Positions 27,057 through 35,027 of a stretch of DNA of 64,000 nucleotides are shown here, piece after piece. The notes beneath the pieces are model-generated. The model saw only the letters and a program-made list of their open reading frames with translations, did not search any database and had not been told where the DNA came from. Source of the DNA: Pseudoalteromonas gelatinilytica (lineage in GTDB: Bacteria; Pseudomonadota; Gammaproteobacteria; Enterobacterales; Alteromonadaceae); NCBI RefSeq assembly GCF_001641615.1, contig NZ_LRRU01000023.1, forward strand, positions 1-64,000, given 5' to 3'. Position 1 is the first letter of the stretch. Each line of letters starts with the position of its first letter. Position numbers and translations under genes: made by a program.

Positions 27057-27438
27057 TTCTCTTTTTAAACTGTACGTATTTAACATGTACTTTATTACCG
27101 TCTGTACCAAATGCATTAGGTAATACTATTGCTTTTCTCAGCCCTCTTAATATTACCCTTGAATGTATTCGTGGTGGATTAATACTCAATATTTTTAAAT
27201 TTATTACTTTACCTTCATTTGATACATCAAATTCCACGGTGGCTTCTGTATTTGTTACTGCACAAGCAGAAGGTAAAGAAGAGTTGAACCGTATTGTACT
27301 GGGTTCAAAAATACTGTCTTTACCTTCTATTGGTGCTGCTATGCTTATGGGCTCATCTAGCAAATCAACATCAGGGTCATTGCATGCTTTAGTTACGCCA
27401 AATTGGACACCAACCACAAGTAATAATGTGCTAATCAT
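27040..27438 (-). CDS. Secreted TonB C-terminal-like protein (cassette)
   Basis: 132 residues; a strong AAGGAGG precedes ATG 27438. A short signal peptide (MISTLLLVVGVQFGVTKA) is followed by a TonB-C-like domain: ATVEFDVSNEGKVINLKILSINPPRIHSRVILRGLRKAIVLP, which has the family's V-x-F-x-V..G-x-V..S-x-P..A-L-x pattern. There is no membrane anchor or proline-rich linker as in true TonB, so it may be a periplasmic decoy or an accessory protein. Confidence 0.7.
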   Translation of the reverse strand: MISTLLLVVGVQFGVTKACNDPDVDLLDEPISIAAPIEGKDSIFEPSTIRFNSSLPSACAVTNTEATVEFDVSNEGKVINLKILSINPPRIHSRVILRGLRKAIVLPNAFGTDGNKVHVKYVQFKKRTEQIN

Positions 27439-27452
27439 GATACCTCCTTAGA

Positions 27453-27511
27453 ACATAACGCCAAGCTAAGCAGCGCCGGTTACGGCGTCTTGCTTGAGCG
27501 CCTTGTTAAGT
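27453..27511 (-). repeat. attC site, short
   Basis: CATAACGCCAAGC to GAGCGCCTTGTTAAG, 59 nt, with CAGCGCC/GGCGTC arms. One of the shortest attC sites in the array. Confidence 0.8.
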
Positions 27512-27851
27512 GTGTTTTGGCTGCTAAGCCAGACCAAATGATAAATAAAATAGGCCATCCCAAAAACACAACCATTAAAGTCCCAATTCTGAGATATTCC
27601 CAAGGCTTTGTATTATCTTCCCAGCTACCCCACGCTAGTTTGATGTATTGCTCATTTACAAGCCAATCCGGAAATTCTCCGTTCGCAATCCTGCGAGCAT
27701 AGTGGCCTTCTTCTCCGCCTCCTAAAAATAAATCTAATGTAGGGTAAGGTTTTAACAGTAAATAATAATCAAAGCTTCCACCCGGCTTGTGTTCTACGGT
27801 CCAAAATAACAAGAGAGTCATTACAATTAGTATGATGATTACTTTTTTCAT
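27480..27851 (-). CDS. Membrane protein, 123 aa (cassette)
   Basis: Two membrane segments: an N-terminal MKKVIIILIVMTLLLFW and LRIGTLMVVFLGWPILFIIWSGL near residues 88-110. Between them is a ~65-residue loop, probably periplasmic, with WxDNTKPWEY. The last codons run into the cassette's own attC, a normal feature of cassette genes. Function unknown. Confidence 0.7.
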   Translation of the reverse strand: MKKVIIILIVMTLLLFWTVEHKPGGSFDYYLLLKPYPTLDLFLGGGEEGHYARRIANGEFPDWLVNEQYIKLAWGSWEDNTKPWEYLRIGTLMVVFLGWPILFIIWSGLAAKTHLTRRSSKTP

Positions 27852-27857
27852 ACAAGC

Positions 27858-27960
27858 ACTTAACGCCTCAGTTAAAAGGCAAAATTTGGTTGGCTATAAT
27901 GTGAAGCGGAGCGAAACCAGCCAACTGAATTTTGTCCGCTTTTAAACTGTTTGTTATACG
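27858..27960 (-). repeat. attC site
   Basis: ACTTAACGCC to TTTGTTATACG, with GTTGGCT / AGCCAAC arms around TGAAGCGGAGCGAA. Confidence 0.85.
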
Positions 27961-27970
27961 TATTTTACAC

Positions 27971-28447
27971 CTATTTATCGCTGCTTAGTTGTTCAAGGTA
28001 ACTTTTTAATCTTACAAAATCTTCAAGCCCACGTTTATCTGTTTGATATTCTGGCTCCCAATATGCTACGGCAGTGTATTGATACAAAGAGCTTTCTAGC
28101 ATCCAAGTATCTCCATCCATTCCCCGAGTTTTATCTTTCGGAAACACCAGTGTTTTCTCTAACTTACTAACCAAATTTGAGTACTGTTCTTCTGTTAATT
28201 CAATACTTTTCTTTGATTTAATACCTTTCCAGTCATAACCCCCAGCGCCCTCATAAGTTGTAGTTATTAACTGATAGGGTTTGTGCCTAGTAACCTCATA
28301 GATAACAGGGTTTGAAAAAGTAGGTACTACTTTCATTTTTAAGACTGGTTGAAGATAAAAACCAGGGTCAGTGTATTCGATTGTATTTCGAGTAGATTTA
28401 CAGCCAACAATTGAAAGTAGAATCAAAAAAATTGAAAAGTATTTCAT
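27971..28447 (-). CDS. Lipoprotein, 158 aa (cassette)
   Basis: The start is ATG 28447 because a lipoprotein signal begins there (MKYFSIFLILLSIVGC). A longer frame would read into the attC. The mature protein is a mixed domain with YQLITTTYEGAGGYDWKGIKSKKSIELTEEQY and DGDTWMLESSLYQY. Similar small lipoproteins are frequent in integron arrays, but I cannot name the family. Confidence 0.75.
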   Translation of the reverse strand: MKYFSIFLILLSIVGCKSTRNTIEYTDPGFYLQPVLKMKVVPTFSNPVIYEVTRHKPYQLITTTYEGAGGYDWKGIKSKKSIELTEEQYSNLVSKLEKTLVFPKDKTRGMDGDTWMLESSLYQYTAVAYWEPEYQTDKRGLEDFVRLKSYLEQLSSDK

Positions 28448-28471
28448 ATTACTAAACCGATCCTTCGATAC

Positions 28472-28572
28472 GTATAACACTTGCCTAACCGGCGCAAAAT
28501 AGCAGGCTAAAATTAGCGACGAGGAGCGCAAGCCTGCTGTTTTGCGTCCTTTAGTTTAGGCACTTGTTATGC
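28472..28572 (-). repeat. attC site
   Basis: TATAACACTTGCC to CACTTGTTATG. The interior (CCGGCGCAAAATAGCAGGCTAAAATTAGCG..) is nearly identical to that of the attC at 32462-32563. Confidence 0.88.
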
Positions 28573-28968
28573 GTCTTTTTGCCATGGCAGTTGAAGATAC
28601 AACAACGCAGTAGACACAAAAATAATTGCAGTAAAAAATTTGGCTAACCTTATATTTATTTCGGAGTAGCCAATACTTACAGCTATAAAATAAAGTACCA
28701 GAATTGAAAGTGAAATAGCGAAAGCAAAAATAAGTGAACCAATAAATTTGTTTATACTTGATAACTTTAATTTTGTATAAGTGAAAACACCAATCAATAA
28801 TGTAGGTACAAAAGCTAATAGAACTAAAGGTGCTGTCGGGTCTTCAATTTCGCCTTCTTGAAGTTCATCTATTGTTATTTTTACGATTAAACCAACTAAC
28901 ACAATTCCAACGAATTTGAGTGTTATTTTTAGATTTGACCAAAACTTAGGTTTGAATTCAGAGGTCAA
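28567..28968 (-). CDS. Membrane protein, 133 aa (cassette)
   Basis: Start TTG 28968 (TGGAG seven bases upstream). Four membrane helices: LKFVGIVLVGLIVKITI, PLVLLAFVPTLLIGVFTY, FIGSLIFAFAISLSILVLYFIAVSI, FFTAIIFVSTALLYLQL. Inner-membrane location expected. No family is recognised. The attC upstream of it is the one broken by the IS1111 element. Confidence 0.7.
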   Translation of the reverse strand: MTSEFKPKFWSNLKITLKFVGIVLVGLIVKITIDELQEGEIEDPTAPLVLLAFVPTLLIGVFTYTKLKLSSINKFIGSLIFAFAISLSILVLYFIAVSIGYSEINIRLAKFFTAIIFVSTALLYLQLPWQKDA

Positions 28969-29101
28969 TTAGAAACTCCATTTTCTCGAGACGCATAGAC
29001 ATAATGACTCCCCATGAGGTGCTAGCCTCCGCATTTTCGTGGGTTAGCTAAAAGCCAGAGCCATAATTAGTTTGTCAAATAACTAAACAGCGGAGGCTAG
29101 C

Positions 29102-30256
29102 ATGAACAAACATAGCATACTTTTTATTGGCTTAGACACACATAAAGAATTTAATGAAATCGCTTACCTTGAGGACCATCGAGGCGCACAACCCGTGCAT
29201 TATGGCCGCATCCCTTCGGCTAAAGCTGCCGTTAAAAAGCTTATCAGACAATTTGAATCCAAGTATCCGCACGTAACTTTGCACTTCGTCTATGAGGCAG
29301 GTCCTTGTGGTTATTGGATATATCGGCTCATTACCAGCCTTGGCCATTGCTGTTATGTCGTTGCCCCGTCACTTATTCCCAAAAAGCCCGGTGAGCGTGT
29401 AAAGACCGATAAACGTGATGCCATTAAGTTGGTCAAACTACTGAAATCGGAAGACCTCACTCCCATTTATGTTCCTGAGCCTGAAGATGAAGCCGTTCGA
29501 GATTTATCCCGCGCCCGAGAAACGGCTATGAAAGATTTGAAAGACGCCAAGTACCAACTTAAAGCACTGCTCCTACGCAATAATATTAACTACAGCGGCA
29601 CGGCAAACTGGTCGCTTAAACACCTGCGCTGGCTCACTGAATTGGTGCTGCCTCATCCAGCCCAACAAATTGTATTACAGGAATACATTCAAACCATCAA
29701 TGAGCGGATTAATAGGCTGAGACGACTCGACAATGAACTTGAGTATCAGGTCAGAAACTGGCGGTATTATCCCGTAGTGAAAGCCATACAAGCCATGCGT
29801 GGTGTCAGACTGTTGGTAGCGGCAGGTGTGATTGCAGAGCTTGGCGACTTAACACGCTTCGACCACCCAAGGAAATTAATGAGTTATGTAGGCTTAGTCC
29901 CTTCAGAGCATTCCAGTGGTGGCAAGCGCCATTTAGGGGCAATCACCAAATGTGGCAATGGCCGAGCAAGACGGCTGTTAGTGGAAGGAGCGCACAGTTA
30001 TCGCTATCAAGCCGCGGTGACCACCGAGTTACAAAAGCGCCAAGAAGGGTTGCCCAAACACATTGTTGATATGGCCTGGCAGGCACAACTCAGGCTGTGT
30101 CGTCGATATCAGCGTCTGATGCATAAGGGTAAGCATTATAATGTGGTGGTAACGGCTATTGCGCGGGAAATGATTGCCTATATCTGGGCGATTGCCAGAG
30201 AAACAGTATTAAGTCCGGTTAACCCAAAACTACGTATCGCACGGGTTCCGGCATAA
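29102..30256 (+). CDS. IS110-family transposase (IS1111 group)
   Basis: 384 residues. N-terminal RuvC-like DEDD domain: GLDTHKE (Asp11), FVYEAGPCGYWI (Glu), RVKTDKRDAIKL (Asp, Asp). The C-terminal Transposase_20 domain has AMRGVRLLVAAGVIAELGDLTRF and PSEHSSGGKRHLGAITKCGNGRARRLL with the conserved Ser. IS1111-group enzymes are guided by an element-encoded RNA and many of them insert into attC sites, exactly as here. Transcribed opposite to the cassettes. The gene appears intact. Confidence 0.93.
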   Translation: MNKHSILFIGLDTHKEFNEIAYLEDHRGAQPVHYGRIPSAKAAVKKLIRQFESKYPHVTLHFVYEAGPCGYWIYRLITSLGHCCYVVAPSLIPKKPGERVKTDKRDAIKLVKLLKSEDLTPIYVPEPEDEAVRDLSRARETAMKDLKDAKYQLKALLLRNNINYSGTANWSLKHLRWLTELVLPHPAQQIVLQEYIQTINERINRLRRLDNELEYQVRNWRYYPVVKAIQAMRGVRLLVAAGVIAELGDLTRFDHPRKLMSYVGLVPSEHSSGGKRHLGAITKCGNGRARRLLVEGAHSYRYQAAVTTELQKRQEGLPKHIVDMAWQAQLRLCRRYQRLMHKGKHYNVVVTAIAREMIAYIWAIARETVLSPVNPKLRIARVPA

Positions 30257-30556
30257 AGTGAAAATCGGCTTTGAGTTAATACATTGGATCAAGCATCGGG
30301 TGTGGCACAACCACCGAGGGCGTTAGGATGGCAGTAATTAGCAATAATTATTGAACCACGAACATAGACTGAAGACAGGTGCTACGACGGGTTAAGTAAG
30401 GTAGGCTCTGCTCATAAAAGTGAGTAATCCACGGATACCAGCATGATAACCGACGACATTACTTGCTTCATTCGATGTGTTAACTCACTTTATTGAGTGA
30501 AAGACAGATTATAAAAGGCTTAAAAGTTTAGGCAGGGATCGGTGTACCCTGCTTGA
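30257..30556 (+). ncRNA. Predicted bridge/seek RNA region of the IS1111 element
   Basis: Non-coding 3' part of the element. Several hairpins are visible (ACTCACTTTATTGAGTGA near 30482, CAGGGATCGGTGTACCCTG near 30534). GGGCGTTAGG at 30318-30327 shares GGGCGTTA with the disrupted attC target read on the cassette strand (GCGGGCGTTATGCG). This makes it a candidate target-guide loop. The RNA ends are not known. Confidence 0.55.
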
Positions 30557-30573
30557 CATGGGGAGTCATACCA

Positions 30574-30669
30574 ACGCCCGCATAAGTGGCGCAATAAAGC
30601 TTGGCTATAATAGCGAAGAATGAGCGCAGCCAAGCTTTTTGCGTCCACCCTTAATGCGATTGTTATACG
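30574..30669 (-). repeat. attC site, interrupted by the IS
   Basis: ACGCCCGCATAAG to GCGATTGTTATACG, interior GCTTGGCTATAATAGCGAAG. The missing terminal bases (ACGCATA) are at 28991-28997, left of the IS. Confidence 0.85.
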
Positions 30670-30672
30670 TTT

Positions 30673-31095
30673 TTAATTGTGTGTTTGCAATGGGTAAAAC
30701 TCAGGTTGCTCAACGTGTTGTTGAGCAGGAAAATCTGATTCTGGCGCAACAACATAAACGGTTCCGCTTAGATCAATTTGTAATTTAAACAAGTTGTAAC
30801 TTGGTATCATTGAACGCTTTGCAAAACTGTGACTTACATATTCTGGCAAAAATTCCCAACTAAAATTATTGGATTTAACAGTTGCTTTTGCACCATTAGG
30901 TAAATCCCAATAATCTATAGTGATAGAGCTTGCTGGCTTTATATTATATGACGCTGAATAATCACCTTTATTTAATGTGAGTGTTATTTCCACGCCAGTG
31001 TTGTTATAAATCTCGAATTTTGAGGCAACAGAACAGGCTACAAGAAATAAAGTGATAAAGAAGAGTAAAGTAATTTGAAAAGACTTTAAATTCAT
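30673..31095 (-). CDS. Lipoprotein, 140 aa (cassette)
   Basis: ATG 31095 with AGGGA five bases upstream; an ATG at 31101 overlaps that ribosome site. Lipoprotein signal ITLLFFITLFLVAC with the lipobox Cys near residue 20. The mature part, FEIYNNTGVEITLTLNKGDYSASYNIKPASSITIDYWDLP, is a small beta sandwich that looks like other N-N-T-G type surface domains. Function unknown. Confidence 0.75.
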   Translation of the reverse strand: MNLKSFQITLLFFITLFLVACSVASKFEIYNNTGVEITLTLNKGDYSASYNIKPASSITIDYWDLPNGAKATVKSNNFSWEFLPEYVSHSFAKRSMIPSYNLFKLQIDLSGTVYVVAPESDFPAQQHVEQPEFYPLQTHN

Positions 31096-31112
31096 AACCA
31101 TCCCTGAGAAAC

Positions 31113-31213
31113 GTATAACGCCCTGTTAATGGGCGGATTACGCTTGGCTAAAATTAGCGAAGAATGAGCGCCAGCCAAGCAGTAAGGCGTCCATTTTAAA
31201 CAGCTTGTTAGGT
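31113..31213 (-). repeat. attC site
   Basis: TATAACGCCC to CAGCTTGTTAGG, with CTTGGCT / AGCCAAG arms. Confidence 0.9.
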
Positions 31214-31221
31214 TACGAACC

Positions 31222-31500
31222 TCAATCTACATTGTGATACTGTGCTGCTTGTTCGTAACAGTTAACACATACGACTGACATTTGATTAAACTCTCTGAAT
31301 CTTTCTGTCATGCCGTCCTCTTCCTCAAAAACAGCCTCACATTGATAACACCAAGCTTGAAGATCATTTGGAACGCTTGAATTTTCAATGAAACCGAGAG
31401 GCTCTCCCTCAGGTTTGACAAGATGACCACATAGTACGGCAGCCACTCGCTTTCCATGCTTACCGCAATCAATATACATCGGTTCTATATCTGTACTCAT
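31222..31500 (-). CDS. Zinc-ribbon-like protein, 92 aa (cassette)
   Basis: The start is ATG 31500 (MSTDIEPMYIDC), because 31530 would fall inside the attC. Cysteine pairs occur as IDCGKHGKR..VLCGHL, WCYQCEAVF and VCVNCYEQ, consistent with one or two zinc knuckles. No signal peptide, so probably cytosolic. The pattern resembles small cassette and chromosomal proteins of unknown function found in many proteobacteria. Confidence 0.75.
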   Translation of the reverse strand: MSTDIEPMYIDCGKHGKRVAAVLCGHLVKPEGEPLGFIENSSVPNDLQAWCYQCEAVFEEEDGMTERFREFNQMSVVCVNCYEQAAQYHNVD

Positions 31501-31505
31501 TAGTA

Positions 31506-31612
31506 ACCTAACGCCGCAAATAAACGGCAAAAATTAGTTGGCTAAAAATTTGTAAGGTACGAACAAAGCCAACTATTTTTTGTCCGCACTTTTTAATTTG
31601 CTTTGTTAGGTG
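31506..31612 (-). repeat. attC site
   Basis: ACCTAACGCC to GCTTTGTTAGGTG. It is almost identical over its whole length to the attC at 36211-36318, although the genes differ. Confidence 0.9.
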
Positions 31613-31613
31613 T

Positions 31614-31919
31614 CTATTTTAACCAATGCTCAGGATACCAGCGACACCAAGCTAACTCCCAGAATTGCTTATTTGAAACTGGGTGAAGCTTTTTAAATAC
31701 AGCTCTGTAACTAAACTAAACTGTAACAGTGTTCAAAAGGAATATAGAAGTTACTCCAAATAGGAAAAACAAAGCAACTACGCCACTAGGGTAGTTTTCT
31801 TCTAGGTATTCAAATACTGGTAACAACTTGAACATGACAACTATCGAAGGCAAAAAGCACAATAAGGAAATGGTATGCGTAAGTAGCTTATATTTGAATT
31901 TCAGTTGTTGAGTTAACAC
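31614..31919 (-). pseudogene. Small membrane protein gene with in-frame TAG (cassette)
   Basis: The ORF from ATG 31919 encodes two membrane segments (HTISLLCFLPSIVVMFKLLP, SGVVALFFLFGVTSIFLL) and meets TAG at 31716-31718 after 67 codons. The same frame continues for 33 codons of very protein-like sequence (AVFKKLHPVSNKQFWELAWC..) to a TAG at 31614, directly at the attC. The continuation strongly suggests that the full gene is about 101 codons and was broken by a point mutation, or that the amber codon is read through. TTTAGTTTAG around the stop hints at a small duplication. Confidence 0.6.
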
Positions 31920-31934
31920 TCGTCCTCCCTAGAC

Positions 31935-32037
31935 ACCTAACGCCGCAATATGGGGCGTATTAAGCTTGGCTAAAATTAGCGAAGAATGAGCGCCAGCCAA
32001 GCTTTAGACGTCCCATCCATGATTGCCTTGTTAGGTG
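31935..32037 (-). repeat. attC site
   Basis: ACCTAACGCCGC to GCCTTGTTAGGTG with CTTGGCT / AGCCAAG arms. Confidence 0.9.
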
Positions 32038-32041
32038 TACA

Positions 32042-32446
32042 TTAACTCGGCATCCAAGCATTATCCATTTGACGACGCCTTAGCCCTTTTTCTATTTTTT
32101 CTCGCTCGGCTTTAGTTTTGCCAGAAGATTTATAGGTGTTGTTTTGGGTCAATTTAGGTAATTCTCTTATTCTTTCCCAATATTCGATTCGAACATCTTC
32201 ATCAATATTTACGGTACTAGAAAATAAGGAGTCATTACCATCTTTACGCGGTGAAGAGATCCAAAAATCCTCAAGTGTACTTTCATCAAAGTAATTTGCT
32301 TTCAGAGGCATTCCTTTAGCCTTTTGAAATACTCTATCTTTATAGTACAGAGTGTTTCCTGATTTGGACAATTTGACCAAACCAATACGACCTTCACCTT
32401 GTAATCCATCGGACTTTAATTCGATGTACATAATCTTTGATTGCAC
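32042..32446 (-). CDS. Hypothetical cassette protein, 134 aa
   Basis: GTG 32446 has AGGAG six bases upstream; ATG 32431 is a second option. The N-terminus MYIELKSDGLQGEGRIGLVKLSKSGNTLYYKDR is characteristic of a widespread small protein family found repeatedly in integron cassettes, sometimes mislabelled as a DXP synthase in databases. It is soluble, beta-rich at first, with a basic C-terminal tail (KTKAEREKIEKGLRRRQ). No function is established. Confidence 0.75.
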   Translation of the reverse strand: MQSKIMYIELKSDGLQGEGRIGLVKLSKSGNTLYYKDRVFQKAKGMPLKANYFDESTLEDFWISSPRKDGNDSLFSSTVNIDEDVRIEYWERIRELPKLTQNNTYKSSGKTKAEREKIEKGLRRRQMDNAWMPS

Positions 32447-32461
32447 GATATTCTCCTGTAC

Positions 32462-32563
32462 ACCTAACGCTTGCCTAACCGGCGCAAAATAGCAGGCTAA
32501 AATTAGCGACGAAGGAGCGCAAGCCTGCTGTTTTGCGTCCCATCATAATTGCCTTGTTATATG
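32462..32563 (-). repeat. attC site
   Basis: CCTAACGCTTGCC to GCCTTGTTATATG. Sister site of 28472-28572. Confidence 0.9.
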
Positions 32564-32567
32564 CCAA

Positions 32568-33041
32568 TTACCACTCTATTTGGATTTTTGTGCCTACTTT
32601 AACCAAATCCATGAATTCATCCATTTCTGAATTTGTTAAAGCAATACAACCATTTGTCCAATTGAAATTTTGAGTAATTCCAGACAACCAACCCAACCAA
32701 TTCCTTTGCCCATGCACCATGATAAAACCTCCAGCAGAAACACCTTTTCTTTTAGCATTATCTAAATCAGCTTCATTGGGATAATTGATGTGCATTGCTC
32801 GGTAAAAAGAAGAATCTTCTTTTTTATAGTCTAATGTATAAACACCTTCGGGAGTTTTCTGATCACCTTCTTGTTCCTTGTGACCTTTGGGTGCACCACC
32901 AAAAGCAACACGATATTCTTTTATTACTTTACCATCATCCAGTAAATACATTTTATTTTCTGACTTATCAATTTTTACTAAGTTAACCTCAGCAAAAGTT
33001 GAAAATGATAGAATACTCAAAATTAACGCAAATAGTTTCAT
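32568..33041 (-). CDS. Periplasmic L,D-transpeptidase (YkuD) (cassette)
   Basis: 157 residues from ATG 33041. Signal peptide MKLFALILSILSFSTFA, then a YkuD domain: VNLVKIDKSENKMYLLDDGKVIKEYRVAFGG, KTPEGVYTLDY, IMVHGQRNWLGWL with the catalytic His, and NWTNGCIALTNSEMDEF with the catalytic Cys. L,D-transpeptidases form 3-3 peptidoglycan crosslinks or attach proteins to peptidoglycan. This small stand-alone form lacks a LysM domain and resembles ErfK/YafK-type enzymes. It is the only cassette product here with a clear enzymatic active site. Confidence 0.9.
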   Translation of the reverse strand: MKLFALILSILSFSTFAEVNLVKIDKSENKMYLLDDGKVIKEYRVAFGGAPKGHKEQEGDQKTPEGVYTLDYKKEDSSFYRAMHINYPNEADLDNAKRKGVSAGGFIMVHGQRNWLGWLSGITQNFNWTNGCIALTNSEMDEFMDLVKVGTKIQIEW

Positions 33042-33044
33042 GGC

Positions 33045-33145
33045 ATATAACGCCCCAAGCAGGGGCAACTTTTAAGCTGGCTAAAATTAGGAGCGAAGCG
33101 ACGGGAGCCAGCTTAAAATTGTCCCGTTGACTTGGCTTGTTATAT
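33045..33145 (-). repeat. attC site
   Basis: TATAACGCCCC to GGCTTGTTATA with AGCTGGCT / AGCCAGCT arms. Confidence 0.9.
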
Positions 33146-33150
33146 TTTCA

Positions 33151-33738
33151 TTACGCGGGACATTTTGCCTGCTGCATTTTGTTATCAATGTATTCTTGAT
33201 ACGAGTTATATCCGCCTAAATTCAACTTGGCGTCAGGATTCTTTGTTATGAAAACTTTGCTCATTTCTAAACTTTTCAAGAACATCTCACAACCTTTAGC
33301 AACATTGTTATCTGTAAGGTATGTAAATCCCATATGTAAAAAGGCGTTTGTTAAATTATCAAACTCCTTTTTCTCCTGGTATATGGAAACAGATTTCTCT
33401 AAATACTCTATAGAAGCATTATATCGATCATTGAAAGCTATTTCCCCACTATTAAAGCCAGTCTCTTTGTAATGTTCAGCATACCTATCGACAGCGTATG
33501 ATCTCAGAAAAATAGCATAAGTGACGTACGCTTTTGCGAGTCCTGATTGATTACCTTCTTCTTTAAATATTTCAATTGATTCCAAAATGAGCTTTTGTGC
33601 AGGCAACGCTCTTTGTTTGGTGTCAAAGAGCCAATAAGCATCGGACAACTTTTGATTTGGATCGCTGGTGTATGGAACTAATGCAGCTGCACAACCAGTT
33701 AAAAAAATTATCGTAATGGCGAATAGAATATGACGCAA
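33151..33738 (-). CDS. TPR-like lipoprotein, 195 aa (cassette)
   Basis: TTG 33738 is chosen because AGGGAG lies eight bases upstream and the lipoprotein signal (LFAITIIFLTGC) follows; an earlier ATG lies inside the attC. The mature part is all helical with TPR-like pairs (AKAYVTYAIFLRSYA, YNASIEYLEKSVSIYQEKKE, NAFLHMGFTYLTDNNVAKGCEMFLKSLE). Expected to be a periplasm-facing scaffold. Function unknown. Confidence 0.75.
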   Translation of the reverse strand: MRHILFAITIIFLTGCAAALVPYTSDPNQKLSDAYWLFDTKQRALPAQKLILESIEIFKEEGNQSGLAKAYVTYAIFLRSYAVDRYAEHYKETGFNSGEIAFNDRYNASIEYLEKSVSIYQEKKEFDNLTNAFLHMGFTYLTDNNVAKGCEMFLKSLEMSKVFITKNPDAKLNLGGYNSYQEYIDNKMQQAKCPA

Positions 33739-33757
33739 AACTAGATCTCCCTGAAAA

Positions 33758-33856
33758 CATAACGCCCCAAGAAGGGGCAATAACACGTGGGCTATAATAC
33801 GGAACGAAGTGACGGGAGCCCACGTGTTATTGTCCCGCTTACTTGGCTTGTTAGCC
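33758..33856 (-). repeat. attC site
   Basis: CATAACGCCCC to GGCTTGTTAGCC with ACGTGGGCT / AGCCCACGT arms. Confidence 0.9.
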
Positions 33857-33859
33857 GTA

Positions 33860-34402
33860 CTATTTAACCAAATTGAAGGAAGTTTTTAGAGGAATATTTA
33901 TACCTCTTATTGAATCCTTCATATCGAAATAAACTGTCCAAACCCCATAGGGGTCTCCCTGTTCGCCAATATATTTAATCACGGTTTGTGTTAAAAATAC
34001 GGAAAGAGGGCTTATATCGAGCTTACCTTTAGCACACGGGATATTTTTCTCATTTATTGAGTAAGTACCATCAGGCTTTTCTACTTTAATATCACATAAA
34101 ATTTCGAAGTAATTAGATTCATTTAATTTTGGATTAGCGAAAAATGGAAGGATAGTTAACTCTTCACCTAGCTTTACATCTTTAGCTTCAGAAAAATAGG
34201 GAATATTTTCACTGGGAGTATTCCATTTTTCTTCCCAGTCTTTATCTGGCGTTACGACCAACCAGCCACCAAAACCAGATTTACTTTTCTGATTTTCTGT
34301 TTCAGGAGCTTTATTCCCATCTGGCGTTAACCAACTAAAATCATCATTGCTAATGGCATTACCTGAGAGAAGTATAAATAAAATAGGTAAGATTTTTCTC
34401 AT
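33860..34402 (-). CDS. Secreted cassette protein, 180 aa
   Basis: AAGGAAAG precedes ATG 34402. Signal peptide MRKILPILFILLSGNAIS. The mature protein has GFGGWLVVTPDKDWEEKWNTP, ILPFFANPKL and VWTVYFDMKD, a pattern I recognise from recurrent integron-cassette proteins of unknown function. Ends in a beta-rich domain (NIPLKTSFNLVK). Probably periplasmic. Confidence 0.78.
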   Translation of the reverse strand: MRKILPILFILLSGNAISNDDFSWLTPDGNKAPETENQKSKSGFGGWLVVTPDKDWEEKWNTPSENIPYFSEAKDVKLGEELTILPFFANPKLNESNYFEILCDIKVEKPDGTYSINEKNIPCAKGKLDISPLSVFLTQTVIKYIGEQGDPYGVWTVYFDMKDSIRGINIPLKTSFNLVK

Positions 34403-34416
34403 AACTTTCCTTGTAC

Positions 34417-34518
34417 GGCTAACGCCCTAATAATGGGCTTTTAACAGTTGGCTATCATGTGAAGCGAAGCGGAACTTAGCCAACTGTAAAAAGTCCCTGC
34501 CTGCATTGGCTTGTTATG
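34417..34518 (-). repeat. attC site
   Basis: GCTAACGCCC to GGCTTGTTATG with CAGTTGGCTA / TAGCCAACTG arms. Confidence 0.92.
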
Positions 34519-34520
34519 TT

Positions 34521-34922
34521 TCATTTAGTAATGATAGGTTGCTTATCAATCTTTGTAATATTAGAAACTTCTGCAACACCGTAACCACCAAACATTAATG
34601 GTTGTGCGCATACTTTCGCACTCAAAGTGTAACCCAGTTTCTGCATATCTCGTGGGTTTACTTTCCATAGTTTTTGCTTATCTACACTTTCTATAAAGAA
34701 GCGTTTATTTTCAAAAGCTAAGGTTACAACGCTTTTACTTAAAACACCTGTTTCAAATATTTCTCTAGGAGTGAGTTGTATATCGACAAAATCATATACG
34801 ACTTCACTTGTAATGCATTCAACTTTATCAAAGTTTGACAATCGATAAATAGTAACGCTTAAAACAAGATATAAAACGATAATGGAAACAATGAAAAGAG
34901 CTAAATACTTAAAGAATTTCAC
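34521..34922 (-). CDS. Membrane-anchored protein, 133 aa (cassette)
   Basis: GTG 34922 with AAGGA nine bases upstream is preferred over ATG 34940. One N-terminal anchor (YLALFIVSIIVLYLVLSVTIY) is followed by a ~100-residue periplasmic domain with two Cys (VECITSEVV, AKVCAQPLMFGG) that may form a disulphide. No family is recognised. Confidence 0.72.
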   Translation of the reverse strand: MKFFKYLALFIVSIIVLYLVLSVTIYRLSNFDKVECITSEVVYDFVDIQLTPREIFETGVLSKSVVTLAFENKRFFIESVDKQKLWKVNPRDMQKLGYTLSAKVCAQPLMFGGYGVAEVSNITKIDKQPIITK

Positions 34923-34937
34923 CAACCGTCCTTGAAA

Positions 34938-35027
34938 CATAACATGTTTATAGCGAGCTAATCGCGCGTTTTCCTACCACAGCGTAGCTCGTTTTTCTTA
35001 TTAGATTATTTCTAACAAACTTGTTAA
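34938..35027 (-). repeat. attC site, degenerate
   Basis: CATAACATG to AAACTTGTTAAC with AGCGAGCTA / TAGCTCGT arms. Confidence 0.6.

Larger units (their letters stand above)
28998..30573 (+). mobile_element. IS110-family (IS1111 group) insertion sequence in an attC
   Basis: About 1576 bp. Subterminal inverted repeats ATGACTCCCCATG (29004-29016) and CATGGGGAGTCAT (30557-30569) are perfect over 13 bp. Removing 28998-30573 rejoins ACGCATA with ACGCCCGC, restoring a normal attC R'' box, which fixes the borders to within a base and shows no target duplication. The transposase is followed by ~300 non-coding bases, the place where IS1111-group elements encode their guide (bridge/seek) RNA. Confidence 0.88.
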
